Source of the DNA: a virus
DNA length: 25,849 nt
Direction: 5' to 3' (one strand)
Virus record (IMG/VR): IMGVR_UViG_3300037191_002105
Span: 1-25,849 of that record
Below are positions 1 through 7,747 of the stretch, piece after piece; within the stretch, counting starts at the first letter, position 1, and every line of letters begins with the position of its first letter. Below the pieces are notes generated by a model that worked only from the letters and a program-made list of their open reading frames with translations, was not told the DNA's origin and did no database searches. The position numbers were made by a program, and so were the translations under genes.

Positions 1-449
1 AAATTAAAGAAATTCATCAAACCTTCTTCACTACTTGTAACAATTACCTTATGCCACATAAAAGGTTCTAAGAGCCTATTACATAGTTGTTTCGTTACTC
101 CATCTTTATTAATAATTTTAGAAGTAGTTAAAGCTTGATTTCTTGATAGTAACCAATTTTCTTTTAAGTTATTATATTTAACTTCTTCCTCTGTAAAATA
201 TTCATTTCCTTGCATCCCTTTATGGTCTTTTTGCCAAGCAATGGGGATGAAAGGATTATCCATCACCATTTTAACCATTTTCTTAAATGGTATAGCTCTA
301 CTACTTGCAGAGTTTCTACTGAACATCCTGTGCGTATTAAATTCTGCCAATACAATTCTTGGTAATTGTATTACGAAAGTAATTAACCTGTCTCCTTGCG
401 GAGACAAGCTATCTGCTACTATTTTTGAACTATACTTTGTATGTTCCAT
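1..449 (-). CDS. thyX: FAD-dependent thymidylate synthase ThyX, N-terminal part (cut by window edge)
   Basis: ThyX methylates dUMP to dTMP using methylenetetrahydrofolate, FAD and NADPH. The visible 149 residues start at an ATG three bases after the upstream stop and run off the left edge. Residues 39-54 (THRMFSRNSASSRAIP) match the ThyX signature, in which His/Arg, Ser and Arg residues bind FAD and dUMP. A later stretch, NRLLEPFMWHKVIVT, is also typical of the long ThyX form found in phages and Bacteroidota. The C-terminal part is outside the window, so completeness cannot be judged. With dUTPase at 4875-5429 it would supply dTMP for phage DNA synthesis: dUTPase makes dUMP and ThyX methylates it. 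Confidence 0.88.
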   Translation of the reverse strand, partial: MEHTKYSSKIVADSLSPQGDRLITFVIQLPRIVLAEFNTHRMFSRNSASSRAIPFKKMVKMVMDNPFIPIAWQKDHKGMQGNEYFTEEEVKYNNLKENWLLSRNQALTTSKIINKDGVTKQLCNRLLEPFMWHKVIVTSSEEGLMNFFN

Positions 450-452
450 AAC

Positions 453-1151
453 TTATAAGTTTTTTTTAATCCACTCTTCTGGAATATCTATGTTTTTATA
501 ATATCCATCTCTGCCATAATATAAAGTATCTTCTTCATATTTATTAATCAATACTTCAACTTCCTTTCTGCTGTACATCTTCTTTTTAACAGCCTTAATA
601 GAAACAGTATTGTATTTGTTTAATTTAAGTACATTCCAACTTTCTCTACCTAAAGGAGTATCATCGTAGTCTTCTTCATACTCAACTTCCCACTTTCCAT
701 CAGGATTAGCAACAAACTCTTCTAAAAAGGCTTGTTGTAATTGTGGTATTTGTTTATGATAACCCTGTTTCATATTATAAGGTTCTACTTGGTTAGTCAT
801 AATCCTAATGTCAGTAGTTGCTATGATTTTTCTATTACTATCATGAGCCAACCCTTCTTCTATGAACTGGTATATTTTTGTAGTAAGTAGTTTTGGGTTG
901 TAACACCAATCACCTTTTCTAATAGGTTCTACATCTTGTGATACTGTGATGTATATATGTTGATACATCTCTTTAGAGTAATTAGAAATAGAATATCCTT
1001 TATTAATTTTTAATTCTCCAACTGTTCCTCTTGTTCTAACTCCCCACATTAATGTTTTAATAATACATCCTTTGGGAATATATTTACTATAAGGCATTTT
1101 ATATGGCTCTACTGCTGTTGGTAGCATTACTACCTCTATTTTGTGTTTCAT
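453..1151 (-). CDS. Conserved phage hypothetical protein, 232 aa
   Basis: Function unknown. The ATG at 1151 lies two bases after the stop of the upstream gene; a longer reading would need a TTG at 1175 and would overlap that gene. The N-terminus (MKHKIEVVMLPT), a central HIYIT...GDWCYNP block, a KIIATTD block and a C-terminal LKLN...EVEVLINKY segment recall a hypothetical family I associate with Bacteroidota phages and prophages (from memory, not searched). There is no signal peptide or membrane segment, and the acidic stretch around residues 155-165 looks like a linker. It sits directly upstream of thyX and is likely co-transcribed with it. Confidence 0.75.
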   Translation of the reverse strand: MKHKIEVVMLPTAVEPYKMPYSKYIPKGCIIKTLMWGVRTRGTVGELKINKGYSISNYSKEMYQHIYITVSQDVEPIRKGDWCYNPKLLTTKIYQFIEEGLAHDSNRKIIATTDIRIMTNQVEPYNMKQGYHKQIPQLQQAFLEEFVANPDGKWEVEYEEDYDDTPLGRESWNVLKLNKYNTVSIKAVKKKMYSRKEVEVLINKYEEDTLYYGRDGYYKNIDIPEEWIKKNL

Positions 1152-1153
1152 TT

Positions 1154-1594
1154 TTAAGGTTTTAATAGTTCCCAAGCATAATTTAACTGCTCTTCAGCTA
1201 AATCTTTAAGCTCTAAATACTTTTCATTACTTTTCAATTTATCCTTAAAAGGATTAGTAGTCATGTGAGCTCCTCCTCTATTGTAGATTTCCATCATCTC
1301 ACAAAGAGCATTAGCTGTTTGCATACACTCTAAAAATTCCCATCTTTCTTTATTACTTAAAGTAATGGAATTTTCTTCAATACTAGTTAATGATGTAAAG
1401 TAACCTTTTAAGTGTTTATGAGAACTGATATCTTTAGCTCTTACAGGTTGTTTTTCATTACTATATGTAACTATGAAGCCTTTCCCCCAATACCAACCAC
1501 AGTCCCAAGAATGCTTTTTAAGATAGTATTTAATATTATCTTTTTTAAACAATAACCTATGTTTACCAAACTTGTTTATTTCTTTCTTTTCCAT
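1154..1594 (-). CDS. Hypothetical phage protein with WDCGWYWG motif, 146 aa
   Basis: Unknown function. The first third is basic and ends in an aromatic block, HSWDCGWYWGKGF (residues about 28-40), then an RAKDISSHKHLKGYF segment, so a folded aromatic-rich domain is likely. The C-terminal half is mostly helical and charged. The ATG shares one base with the upstream stop (TAATG), indicating translational coupling. No catalytic motif is evident. Confidence 0.7.
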   Translation of the reverse strand: MEKKEINKFGKHRLLFKKDNIKYYLKKHSWDCGWYWGKGFIVTYSNEKQPVRAKDISSHKHLKGYFTSLTSIEENSITLSNKERWEFLECMQTANALCEMMEIYNRGGAHMTTNPFKDKLKSNEKYLELKDLAEEQLNYAWELLKP

Positions 1595-2013
1595 TACTTA
1601 GTTTTAATTTTATTATAATAAATAATAAAGCTGACAGTTAATTCGTAAACTGCTTCTAAATTGGTGTCAAACCAGTAGCCTGAGTCTTTTCTGTCTTTGT
1701 TTATAGTGTAAGATTCTTTACCATAGCAATATCTTATTCCATTAAACCTGTAACTATGAGTTTCACTATTGTCATAAACTAAAGAAGAAGAAGGAAACCC
1801 TATGTCAAATTTTTTTGTATGTGGTAGTTGTGTTATCCTTTCTACAACTATCATAAGCCAATTCCATGAATTATCAAATCTAACTTCACTGATTAATACC
1901 CAAGTGTCACTAATTAAACCTGATAATTCAGGAAAAGTAAATAGGTCTTCATCAACATTACCTTTTCTTCCTAAGAACTCTAATATTAATTGATTTTTAT
2001 CTCCTGTCGTCAT
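1594..2013 (-). CDS. Hypothetical protein with FDxSWxWLM motif, 139 aa (relative of the 5426-5788 gene)
   Basis: Unknown function. Residues about 46-60 (FDNSWNWLMIVVERI) and the C-terminal YYNKIK match the corresponding parts of the 120-aa protein at 5426-5788 (FDKSWDWLMPVVEKI, YYNKIK), so the two are diverged paralogues. It is probably a compact alpha/beta fold with the tryptophans in the core. The start overlaps the upstream stop by one base (TAATG), and the stop is coupled in the same way to the following gene. Confidence 0.72.
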   Translation of the reverse strand: MTTGDKNQLILEFLGRKGNVDEDLFTFPELSGLISDTWVLISEVRFDNSWNWLMIVVERITQLPHTKKFDIGFPSSSLVYDNSETHSYRFNGIRYCYGKESYTINKDRKDSGYWFDTNLEAVYELTVSFIIYYNKIKTK

Positions 2014-2459
2014 TACTTAATACATTTTTTAATATAAACTAAACAAGCTTCATATACACATTTTAACAATGTGTCTTCACTATATTTAGCTTTTGGGTTC
2101 ATATTTTTAACCCAAAATGCAGTGCATATAGGCTGAGAGTCTATCCAAACCCTACTTGGATGAACAACTATCCCTGAATAACGAGCAGGAGAGTTGTATT
2201 TGATATGGTGATTGCATAAAGCTAGTAAATCCATGCACATATTCCAATCTTTATCATAATCAAACATAGAGTCTTTAAACATTTTAAAAGACTTTATCCA
2301 TGCTCCTTCTACAGTGAAATCTGAACCAAGGACTCTATTCCCATTTTTAATTTCAAAGTAAGTAGTTTCTCTTCTAATGACTTTAGAAGCAGGCTTGTAC
2401 CCTATAAATTCTTGGATTGTTTTCCAATCTTCAAATCCTATTAATTTATCTTTATTCAT
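2013..2459 (-). CDS. Hypothetical protein, 148 aa
   Basis: Unknown. The ATG at 2459 is chosen because the in-frame codon six bases upstream is TTG. The start overlaps the end of the preceding gene by eight bases. The sequence is rich in Trp, Tyr and Cys, with a central LALCNHHIKY segment and YSGIVVHPSRVWIDS, and ends in a basic KKCIK. The Cys/His residues are not arranged as a recognisable zinc finger. Confidence 0.68.
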   Translation of the reverse strand: MNKDKLIGFEDWKTIQEFIGYKPASKVIRRETTYFEIKNGNRVLGSDFTVEGAWIKSFKMFKDSMFDYDKDWNMCMDLLALCNHHIKYNSPARYSGIVVHPSRVWIDSQPICTAFWVKNMNPKAKYSEDTLLKCVYEACLVYIKKCIK

Positions 2460-2919
2460 TTTCAATTAATTTTAAAGCTTGCTCTAAACCTATCTCAAGA
2501 GCTTCTTCATAAGTTTTATAATGAAATCCAGCAGATGCCCCTTTATAATGTCCTTTTTTCATATTATAAGCTTGTTGTCTCCAACCTCTGCTTAAATGCA
2601 TTGGACTTACACTTACATGGATATCATGGACATCTCTCAACCATTTTTGAAGTAATGATTGTGTTGGTCTAAGTAACCACAAATCATCAGATATATCTCT
2701 TCTATGTAAATAATTTTCTTTAGCGTCAGCACCCCTATAATTTTTATAACCATGCAAATCTTTTACAAATCCATCAAAAAATTCAATTGCTGTTTCATCT
2801 TTAATGTTTTCTGAAATATTTTTATCCTTATAAACATCAAAAGCGTTTTCACAATATTCATTAAACCCTTTATCTTTAGCTAATTTAGCTAATTCAAAAC
2901 TAACTAATTCATCTTTCAT
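2452..2919 (-). CDS. Conserved phage hypothetical protein with PTQSLLQKWLR motif, 155 aa
   Basis: Unknown function, but of a type I associate with Bacteroidota phages: it begins MKDELVSFELAKLAKDKGF, has PTQSLLQKWLRDVHDIHVSV at about residues 85-104, and ends in an amphipathic helix YEEALEIGLEQALKLI. The helical ends framing a central aromatic/basic stretch suggest a small soluble protein. The ATG overlaps the upstream stop (ATGA type). Confidence 0.75.
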   Translation of the reverse strand: MKDELVSFELAKLAKDKGFNEYCENAFDVYKDKNISENIKDETAIEFFDGFVKDLHGYKNYRGADAKENYLHRRDISDDLWLLRPTQSLLQKWLRDVHDIHVSVSPMHLSRGWRQQAYNMKKGHYKGASAGFHYKTYEEALEIGLEQALKLIENE

Positions 2920-3239
2920 TTTACAGATTTATACCTTTTAATAAATTCGAGTAACCCATTAAAGATTACTTCATTAAAATTATTTTCAAAATTAGACCCA
3001 GTTTTATCTACGACAATAGTCTTGCTTTCATTAATCATACTAAACCCATTCTCTGCGTAAGCTAGATTTATGAAAATGTCAGGATATTCATTTGATATTT
3101 TAAATAAAACATCAGAGACAATCATACTGTGTACAACTTTTTTATTTTGTGTATCTCCAAAAGATACTCCAGAGAACTCAGAAATCTGCTTACAAGCAGA
3201 TTCCCAAGTGTCAAATAAATCTTCATTAAAGTTTACCAT
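2916..3239 (-). CDS. Hypothetical protein, 107 aa
   Basis: Unknown. A small acidic soluble protein with no membrane segment and no recognised motif. Its start shares one base with the stop of the 69-aa gene (TAATG), and it begins MVNF, much as that gene begins MVNL. It belongs to the run of small accessory genes between dUTPase and thyX. Confidence 0.6.
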   Translation of the reverse strand: MVNFNEDLFDTWESACKQISEFSGVSFGDTQNKKVVHSMIVSDVLFKISNEYPDIFINLAYAENGFSMINESKTIVVDKTGSNFENNFNEVIFNGLLEFIKRYKSVK

Positions 3240-3448
3240 TATTTTATGATTATTTTTATTTCAGTTAAATTATCTTCTAAAGGGTTACAATTTGGATAAT
3301 GATTACAAATTATAGTTTTCACCTTTTTAAAAATATTTCCTTTAGTGTGCAAAATTGCTTTTTGAAAAGTAGGTAAACATAGTCCATTAATAGATAAACT
3401 ACTAAGATTAATTACTTCTTCTTTGTCTATTTTAAATAAATTTACCAT
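3239..3448 (-). CDS. Small hypothetical protein, 69 aa
   Basis: Unknown. The sequence is Leu/Ile/Lys-rich, with a CNHYPNCNP stretch near residues 48-56 that might bind metal but is too short to assign. It starts two bases after the upstream stop and is coupled to the next gene by TAATG. Support comes mainly from its fit in the packed operon. Confidence 0.55.
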   Translation of the reverse strand: MVNLFKIDKEEVINLSSLSINGLCLPTFQKAILHTKGNIFKKVKTIICNHYPNCNPLEDNLTEIKIIIK

Positions 3449-3450
3449 TA

Positions 3451-4218
3451 TTATTTTCTTTTGATTAGTTCTTTTAAATTATTAACTAAAGTTTCTTGAT
3501 TTTTATCATAGCAACTGATGACTTCATTTATAGATAGATAATGTTTATTCATCTCTATATATTGCAATACTGCTTCTTTACGAGAGAAATACAAATTAGA
3601 AGTAGATACAGTGTGCTTTTCTCCAATAATACCATTAACATAAGTATAATGAAAAGATTTGTCTACCCACCAATAAATATCATTCTTAAATATATCAACA
3701 CCATCTTCTGTTGTGAGAAATGGTGTCAGTTTTACACAATCTTTAAGAGATTTCCAATGGTTTATCTCAGAGCAAGAGTATCTCTCAGTACGTATATCTA
3801 ACCTTTTGATTATACTATAGGACTGGAAGTCAATACTATTATAAGATTGTGAAATATTTGGCATAGAGACTCTGTCTCCTATAGTTATAATTTCATTATC
3901 TGAAGTTCTTTTCAAAGAATATACTCTGAAAAGGGATGAATCATAGTTGTCTTTGACTTTTTCAAAAAGGTCTGCATCTAACACCTCTCCTTTTTTATCT
4001 GATTTTATAAATACTAACTTTAATAGTTGGTATTTTTCTTCAATAATTTCTTCCCAGAATTCAGAATGTTTTTGGCACTCTTCTAAACTTAAATTGCATT
4101 TTATTCCAGCTCTTATTACTGCTGGAGATACATGTGAAAAACCTAGTTTAAATTCCACTGTAAATTCTAATTTAGGACTTCCTGGATACTTCTTAATTAA
4201 TTTAAATTTCTTACTCAT
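3451..4218 (-). CDS. Conserved phage hypothetical protein (TTEDGVDIF / YFSRKEA type), 255 aa
   Basis: Function unknown. Features recall a family I associate with phages of Bacteroidota: an N-terminal KLIKKYPGSPKLEF, a middle VYSLKRTSDNEIITIGDRV block, and a C-terminal TTEDGVDIFKNDIYWWVD followed by YFSRKEAVLQYIEMNK and LSINEV. The repeated IGD/IF-D beta motifs look like small beta-barrel units of the kind that sense or bind a surface. No catalytic motif or membrane segment is seen. Confidence 0.75.
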   Translation of the reverse strand: MSKKFKLIKKYPGSPKLEFTVEFKLGFSHVSPAVIRAGIKCNLSLEECQKHSEFWEEIIEEKYQLLKLVFIKSDKKGEVLDADLFEKVKDNYDSSLFRVYSLKRTSDNEIITIGDRVSMPNISQSYNSIDFQSYSIIKRLDIRTERYSCSEINHWKSLKDCVKLTPFLTTEDGVDIFKNDIYWWVDKSFHYTYVNGIIGEKHTVSTSNLYFSRKEAVLQYIEMNKHYLSINEVISCYDKNQETLVNNLKELIKRK

Positions 4219-4259
4219 ATTCTTTTCTTTATTAGTTTAAGTTTGTAACAGAAAAATAA

Positions 4260-4490
4260 CTACAACCCTAATGTCAACGTATCTCCTACACTATATTCTT
4301 CTTTTAAAGGAATCCAAAATATTTTACTTGTAAGGTTAGTAGGAATTTCTTTTACTTTACAAGAGTTTGATTGAATTTCAACAACTTTAAAGTTGTTGTT
4401 GTGAACTGCATGATTGTCTAATAACATATATACTGCTACGAAAGCGAAATATATGTATGTTATCACAATAAGTAAGTCTCCTCTATTCAT
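4260..4490 (-). CDS. Small membrane-anchored protein, 76 aa
   Basis: Residues about 5-24 (DLLIVITYIYFAFVAVYMLL) form one hydrophobic helix, followed by about 50 residues that look like a small beta domain ending EYSVGDTLTLGL. The 76-aa protein at 20075-20305 has the same length and layout (one helix, then a beta domain with VGDTINFT). The ATG overlaps the upstream stop. It probably sits in the inner membrane; function unknown. A perfect 20-bp palindrome lies inside the gene at 4379-4398. Confidence 0.68.
   Translation of the reverse strand: MNRGDLLIVITYIYFAFVAVYMLLDNHAVHNNNFKVVEIQSNSCKVKEIPTNLTSKIFWIPLKEEYSVGDTLTLGL
4379..4398. repeat. Perfect 20-bp palindrome inside a coding region
   Basis: CAACAACTTTAAAGTTGTTG equals its own reverse complement. 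It encodes the NNNFKVVE part of the small membrane protein. It could be a dimeric protein-binding site or chance in repetitive AT-rich codons; no second copy was noticed. Confidence 0.5.
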
Positions 4491-4710
4491 ATTCTTCTTT
4501 TAGTTTAACTTCTTCCCCATTAAGTATCTCTGTGTAAGAATCCATTTCATGAAAATTAAATCTTTCTTTCATTTCAGATAACATTTTCAAAGATGAACCC
4601 AACAAGGTTTCATTCGGAGAAATATTTCTTTTATCTCTTTGTGGAGATTTGTGTCTAGCTTTTTTACCCTTTTGGGTACCTTTCTTTCTTTTATTGTTTG
4701 ACTTAGGCAT
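4483..4710 (-). CDS. Small basic protein, 75 aa
   Basis: Unknown. The first about 30 residues are extremely basic (KSNNKRKKGTQKGKKARHK...), followed by a short acidic helical C-terminus. This layout fits a nucleic-acid-binding tail on a small helical module, but no named family is recognised. It overlaps both neighbours by a few bases. Confidence 0.6.
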   Translation of the reverse strand: MPKSNNKRKKGTQKGKKARHKSPQRDKRNISPNETLLGSSLKMLSEMKERFNFHEMDSYTEILNGEEVKLKEEYE

Positions 4711-4939
4711 AATATTCTTCTTTTGTTATTTCAATATAATTTGTTACCATATTATTTTTAGTATTAGTACCAGAGCTATGTCTCATTTCTGCTTCCTCTA
4801 AATTAATATGTCCTTTAAATCTAAATCTAGACCTGCCAAGAGTTTTACCTGAGCTAAAAAAGACATCATAGTACTTAAACTCCTGTACTTCCAAATCCTC
4901 CTGTTCCTCTTTTTGTTTCTCTTGTTGTTCCTGATACAT
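4703..4939 (-). CDS. Small hypothetical protein with Gln/Glu-rich N-terminus, 78 aa
   Basis: Unknown. The likely folded part begins near residue 22 (FKYYDVFFSSGKTLGRSRFRF...), followed by a short helix NLEEAEMRH and a strand NYIEITKEEYYA. The first about 21 residues (MYQEQQEKQKEEQEDLEVQE) are encoded in another frame over the last 65 bases of the dUTPase gene. A TTG inside that overlap could be an alternative start that removes most of the Gln/Glu stretch. Confidence 0.6.
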   Translation of the reverse strand: MYQEQQEKQKEEQEDLEVQEFKYYDVFFSSGKTLGRSRFRFKGHINLEEAEMRHSSGTNTKNNMVTNYIEITKEEYYA

Positions 4940-5429
4940 AATTAATTTCTATTTTTAAAGATTTTTTAAATAAGACTTGGGCAATCCTTTGCCCTCTTAC
5001 TATTTTTACAGGTGTAGAAGATGTATTTATTAAGCTAACCATATACTCACCCAAATAGTCATTGTCCATGGTTCCTACTCCGTTGGCAACAATTAACCCT
5101 GAGTTAAGTGGTAGAGAACTTCTACTTCTTATCTCTGCTTCATACCCTTTAGGTAGGTTTATTTTTATTCCTGTACCTATTAGTATTCTATTCTGAGGAT
5201 TGACCATAAATGGTGTACCTTCTTTAAAATACTCATTAAATGTATCTACTTTATCAATACCTACTAAAGCCCCATTACTCTTTAAAACCTTTTTTATAGA
5301 AAGAGCTTTTATATCATACCCTGATGCTCTTTGTGTTCCTTTGTAAAGGAGAGGACCTAAGTCCTTTCCTTTATATAATAATTCTATCTCAATTTTAGGT
5401 CTACTAAACCAATTCAATAAGTTCTTCAC
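4875..5429 (-). CDS. dut: dUTP diphosphatase (trimeric dUTPase)
   Basis: Hydrolyses dUTP to dUMP and pyrophosphate, keeping uracil out of DNA and feeding ThyX. All five motifs of the trimeric family are present: ASGYDIKAL (35-43), RSRSSL (101-106), GVGTMDNDYLGE (117-128, with the catalytic Asp in MD), RGQRIAQ (145-151) and the C-terminal P-loop-like RGTGGFGSTG (174-183). At 184 aa it is longer than the usual about 150 aa, because of an insert between motifs 1 and 2. The start is GTG, overlapping the upstream TGA as GTGA; the frame has a stop shortly upstream and no earlier ATG. Its last 65 bases also encode the start of the next gene. Confidence 0.95.
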   Translation of the reverse strand: MKNLLNWFSRPKIEIELLYKGKDLGPLLYKGTQRASGYDIKALSIKKVLKSNGALVGIDKVDTFNEYFKEGTPFMVNPQNRILIGTGIKINLPKGYEAEIRSRSSLPLNSGLIVANGVGTMDNDYLGEYMVSLINTSSTPVKIVRGQRIAQVLFKKSLKIEINYVSGTTRETKRGTGGFGSTGV

Positions 5430-5788
5430 AGTTCTTTATTTTTAATTTTATTATAATATTTAATAAATTCTACTATTGCATTATATGTACATAATAATTT
5501 ACTATTATCAGTCATTGAATAAATTTCTGTTAAGTCTTCTTTCCAATCATTTTGTATTAAACAAAATGTTCCTGTTCCAATAGTAACTCCATAACCTAAA
5601 TTCTCAATTTTCTCTACTACAGGCATAAGCCAGTCCCAAGATTTATCAAACTTAAATTGCTGTCTTGGGTAAGTAATTTCACAAATAGCAGTTGGTACAA
5701 CATACATTACTCTACTGTCGTTAATAATTTTCTTACTCAACTTTAAATTAAGAAATTCTACAAACAAATTACTTTCCTCTATTGTCAT
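5426..5788 (-). CDS. Hypothetical protein with FDKSWDWLMPVVEKI motif, 120 aa
   Basis: Unknown function. The SWDWLMPVVEKIE block and the C-terminal AIVEFIKYYNKIKN are typical of a small protein type I recall from many Bacteroidota mobile elements and phages, still uncharacterised. It is paralogous to the 139-aa protein at 1594-2013, with the same FDxSWxWLM and YYNKIK elements. It ends in TGA overlapping the GTG start of dUTPase. Confidence 0.74.
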   Translation of the reverse strand: MTIEESNLFVEFLNLKLSKKIINDSRVMYVVPTAICEITYPRQQFKFDKSWDWLMPVVEKIENLGYGVTIGTGTFCLIQNDWKEDLTEIYSMTDNSKLLCTYNAIVEFIKYYNKIKNKEL

Positions 5789-5816
5789 TTTTTATTATTT
5801 ATACGTTTAATAAATT

Positions 5817-6254
5817 TCATTTCAGTCTAATAGTTATTATAGTTTTAATTTTGTTTGTATCAATAGTTGTGATATCAATTTCTTGACCTTTAAAACTACA
5901 GCTAAACAAGTTTTTTTCTGACAAGTAAATATTAGCTATCGGAAATTCAATTTTTGTAAAAGATTTAGTCACTTGATTCCAAAAGTCTCTTTTTTCATCA
6001 TAATCACCATCTAATTTATCTATAACATCATGTAATGTTTCCTTGAAGTTAGAAATAATACTACCTTCTTCGTCAGTATTATACATATCTAAAGTAGTAT
6101 AGAACTCAAATAGTCCCCAAGAAGTAGTTTTTATTAAGACTTCAGCTTCAATTGACTTTTGTAAAAGGAATCCTCCAATTTTAACACACGCAACTTTATT
6201 ATTTAGAATACTTATTAGGTACTCCACTAATTCACTTTTTAATGTCTTTGTCAT
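5817..6254 (-). CDS. Hypothetical protein, 145 aa
   Basis: Unknown. A soluble alpha/beta-looking protein with no recognised motif. The ATG overlaps the TGA stop of the helicase gene by four bases (ATGA), so it is translationally coupled to it and may be an accessory factor. That link is positional only. Confidence 0.62.
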   Translation of the reverse strand: MTKTLKSELVEYLISILNNKVACVKIGGFLLQKSIEAEVLIKTTSWGLFEFYTTLDMYNTDEEGSIISNFKETLHDVIDKLDGDYDEKRDFWNQVTKSFTKIEFPIANIYLSEKNLFSCSFKGQEIDITTIDTNKIKTIITIRLK

Positions 6255-7747
6255 TGTTCAAATTTTATGTTTAAATAAGAGAAATTTTCACTACTCCTTG
6301 ATACAGCTACAAAAAATAAATTCTTTTCTTGAATCCTGCTCTTTTCATTCCTAGCCATCTTAGAAGGCATTAATTTTCTTTTGTTTATCAAGTATACATT
6401 AGGGTTTTCTAACCCTTTACTTTTATGAATAGTACTTAAAACTATACTATCTTCAGAAGCTACAAAGAAGATTGTAGCTTTAGCAAAGTAATGTGTTAAT
6501 TTTGTTCCATAAGGAAAAACAAAATTACTACTAAGAGAAGATACTATATCTATAGCTTCTTTAAGCATGAAAAACCTAATCCTGGTTGTTTCACTTTTTA
6601 AATTTGCACTTAATTCTAATAACTCTTTTCTAGAGTTAGTCAGTGCTGTATCTATATCTAAGTACAGATATTCTCTCATTACTTTCTTAGCACTGTTAAA
6701 AGTATCCTTGCCTAGTATGTAACATTTCTTTCCTTCAGCAGCTAATAAGAACAAAGTTGAAACTAAAGGAGCTGTATTTCTACAAAGTATCAAAGATTTT
6801 TTAGGGATGCTGCTCAAATCCCTTTCTGTCTTAATAGACATACTCCCTCCTTCACTTTTAAAAGGAATTACTCCTTTATATATTTTGTTTAACTCATCAG
6901 TAATTATAGGTGGACACCTGTAACTTATATCTAAAGGTAATTCCACTACATTAGCATAAGATTTAAACATTTCAAAAGATTCTGCACTACTTCCTGCAAA
7001 AGCATTTATTGCTTGTCTATCATCTCCAACAGCAATGAATTTAACATGTTGGTCATCATTACAAATGATTTCAAACAACTTGTGTTGAAGTACTGAGAAA
7101 TCTTGACACTCATCTGCAAAAACATGAGTATAACCTTCAGTACATTTTAAATCAAAATAAACTGGAAAATACAGCATATCTGTAAAATCCACTAGTTTAT
7201 AACTTCTGTTATTGAATCCTTCTCTTATTTCTAGAAAAGTAATCCAATAGCTTTGTAGTAAAGTATCTTCAGTGATTTCCCAAACTCCTAATTCAATAGA
7301 AGCTTCCTTAATTTCACTAAAGTCATCAGTTAAAAATATCCTAGAGAATTGATCTAAAAATTTTAAAGAAAACTTTAATACGTTTTCCTCCTTTCTGGAC
7401 AACAGTTTAATATCTGATGTATTATACAGGTCTTTATATAATATATAAAACTTATTTTTATCTACTTTAAAAGTAAATTTTTTTGCCACCATTTTTAATC
7501 CAAAAGTGTGTAAAGTAGAAGCTTCCACACTACTTGTTAAGACAAAACTACTTAGTTTGTCTTTTAATTCCTTCACAATCTTGTTATTAAAAGCTAACAT
7601 TATCCCTTTGTCAAAAATATTTAAATCTTTGGCTAAAGATAACATAGTCGTGCTTTTTCCTGTTCCTGGACCAGCTTTTACTAATACAGAGTTGCTTGTA
7701 TCAAAGAATTCTTCTCTGATTTTTTTCTGTCTATAATTATCTTTCAT
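6251..7747 (-). CDS. Superfamily 1 UvrD/PcrA-like DNA helicase
   Basis: An ATP-dependent DNA helicase of the UvrD/Rep/PcrA group, likely acting in replication restart or recombination of phage DNA. Visible motifs, in order: Walker A AGPGTGKST (25-33), TLHTFG (78-83, motif Ic-like), DECQD (212-216, motif II), GDDRQAI (241-247, motif III), SYRCP (275-279, motif IV), STIHKSKGLE (438-447, motif V) and FFVAVSRS (478-485, motif VI). At 498 aa it is much shorter than cellular UvrD (about 720 aa), so the 1B/2B subdomains are reduced. It begins one base after the upstream stop. A YqaJ-type nuclease lies about 0.9 kb upstream in the same operon, so the pair could work like a small helicase-nuclease team; that is inference. 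Confidence 0.92.
   Translation of the reverse strand: MKDNYRQKKIREEFFDTSNSVLVKAGPGTGKSTTMLSLAKDLNIFDKGIMLAFNNKIVKELKDKLSSFVLTSSVEASTLHTFGLKMVAKKFTFKVDKNKFYILYKDLYNTSDIKLLSRKEENVLKFSLKFLDQFSRIFLTDDFSEIKEASIELGVWEITEDTLLQSYWITFLEIREGFNNRSYKLVDFTDMLYFPVYFDLKCTEGYTHVFADECQDFSVLQHKLFEIICNDDQHVKFIAVGDDRQAINAFAGSSAESFEMFKSYANVVELPLDISYRCPPIITDELNKIYKGVIPFKSEGGSMSIKTERDLSSIPKKSLILCRNTAPLVSTLFLLAAEGKKCYILGKDTFNSAKKVMREYLYLDIDTALTNSRKELLELSANLKSETTRIRFFMLKEAIDIVSSLSSNFVFPYGTKLTHYFAKATIFFVASEDSIVLSTIHKSKGLENPNVYLINKRKLMPSKMARNEKSRIQEKNLFFVAVSRSSENFSYLNIKFEQ

Noticed and set aside
241-501. Plus-strand ORF of 86 codons
   Set aside because: It lies antisense to the convincing ThyX reading frame and has no family features; the same applies to the other plus-strand ORFs, all of which are opposite good minus-strand genes.
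1152-1175. Longer N-terminus from TTG for the 232-aa protein
   Set aside because: It would overlap the preceding gene, and the ATG at 1151 fits the usual tight spacing of the operon.
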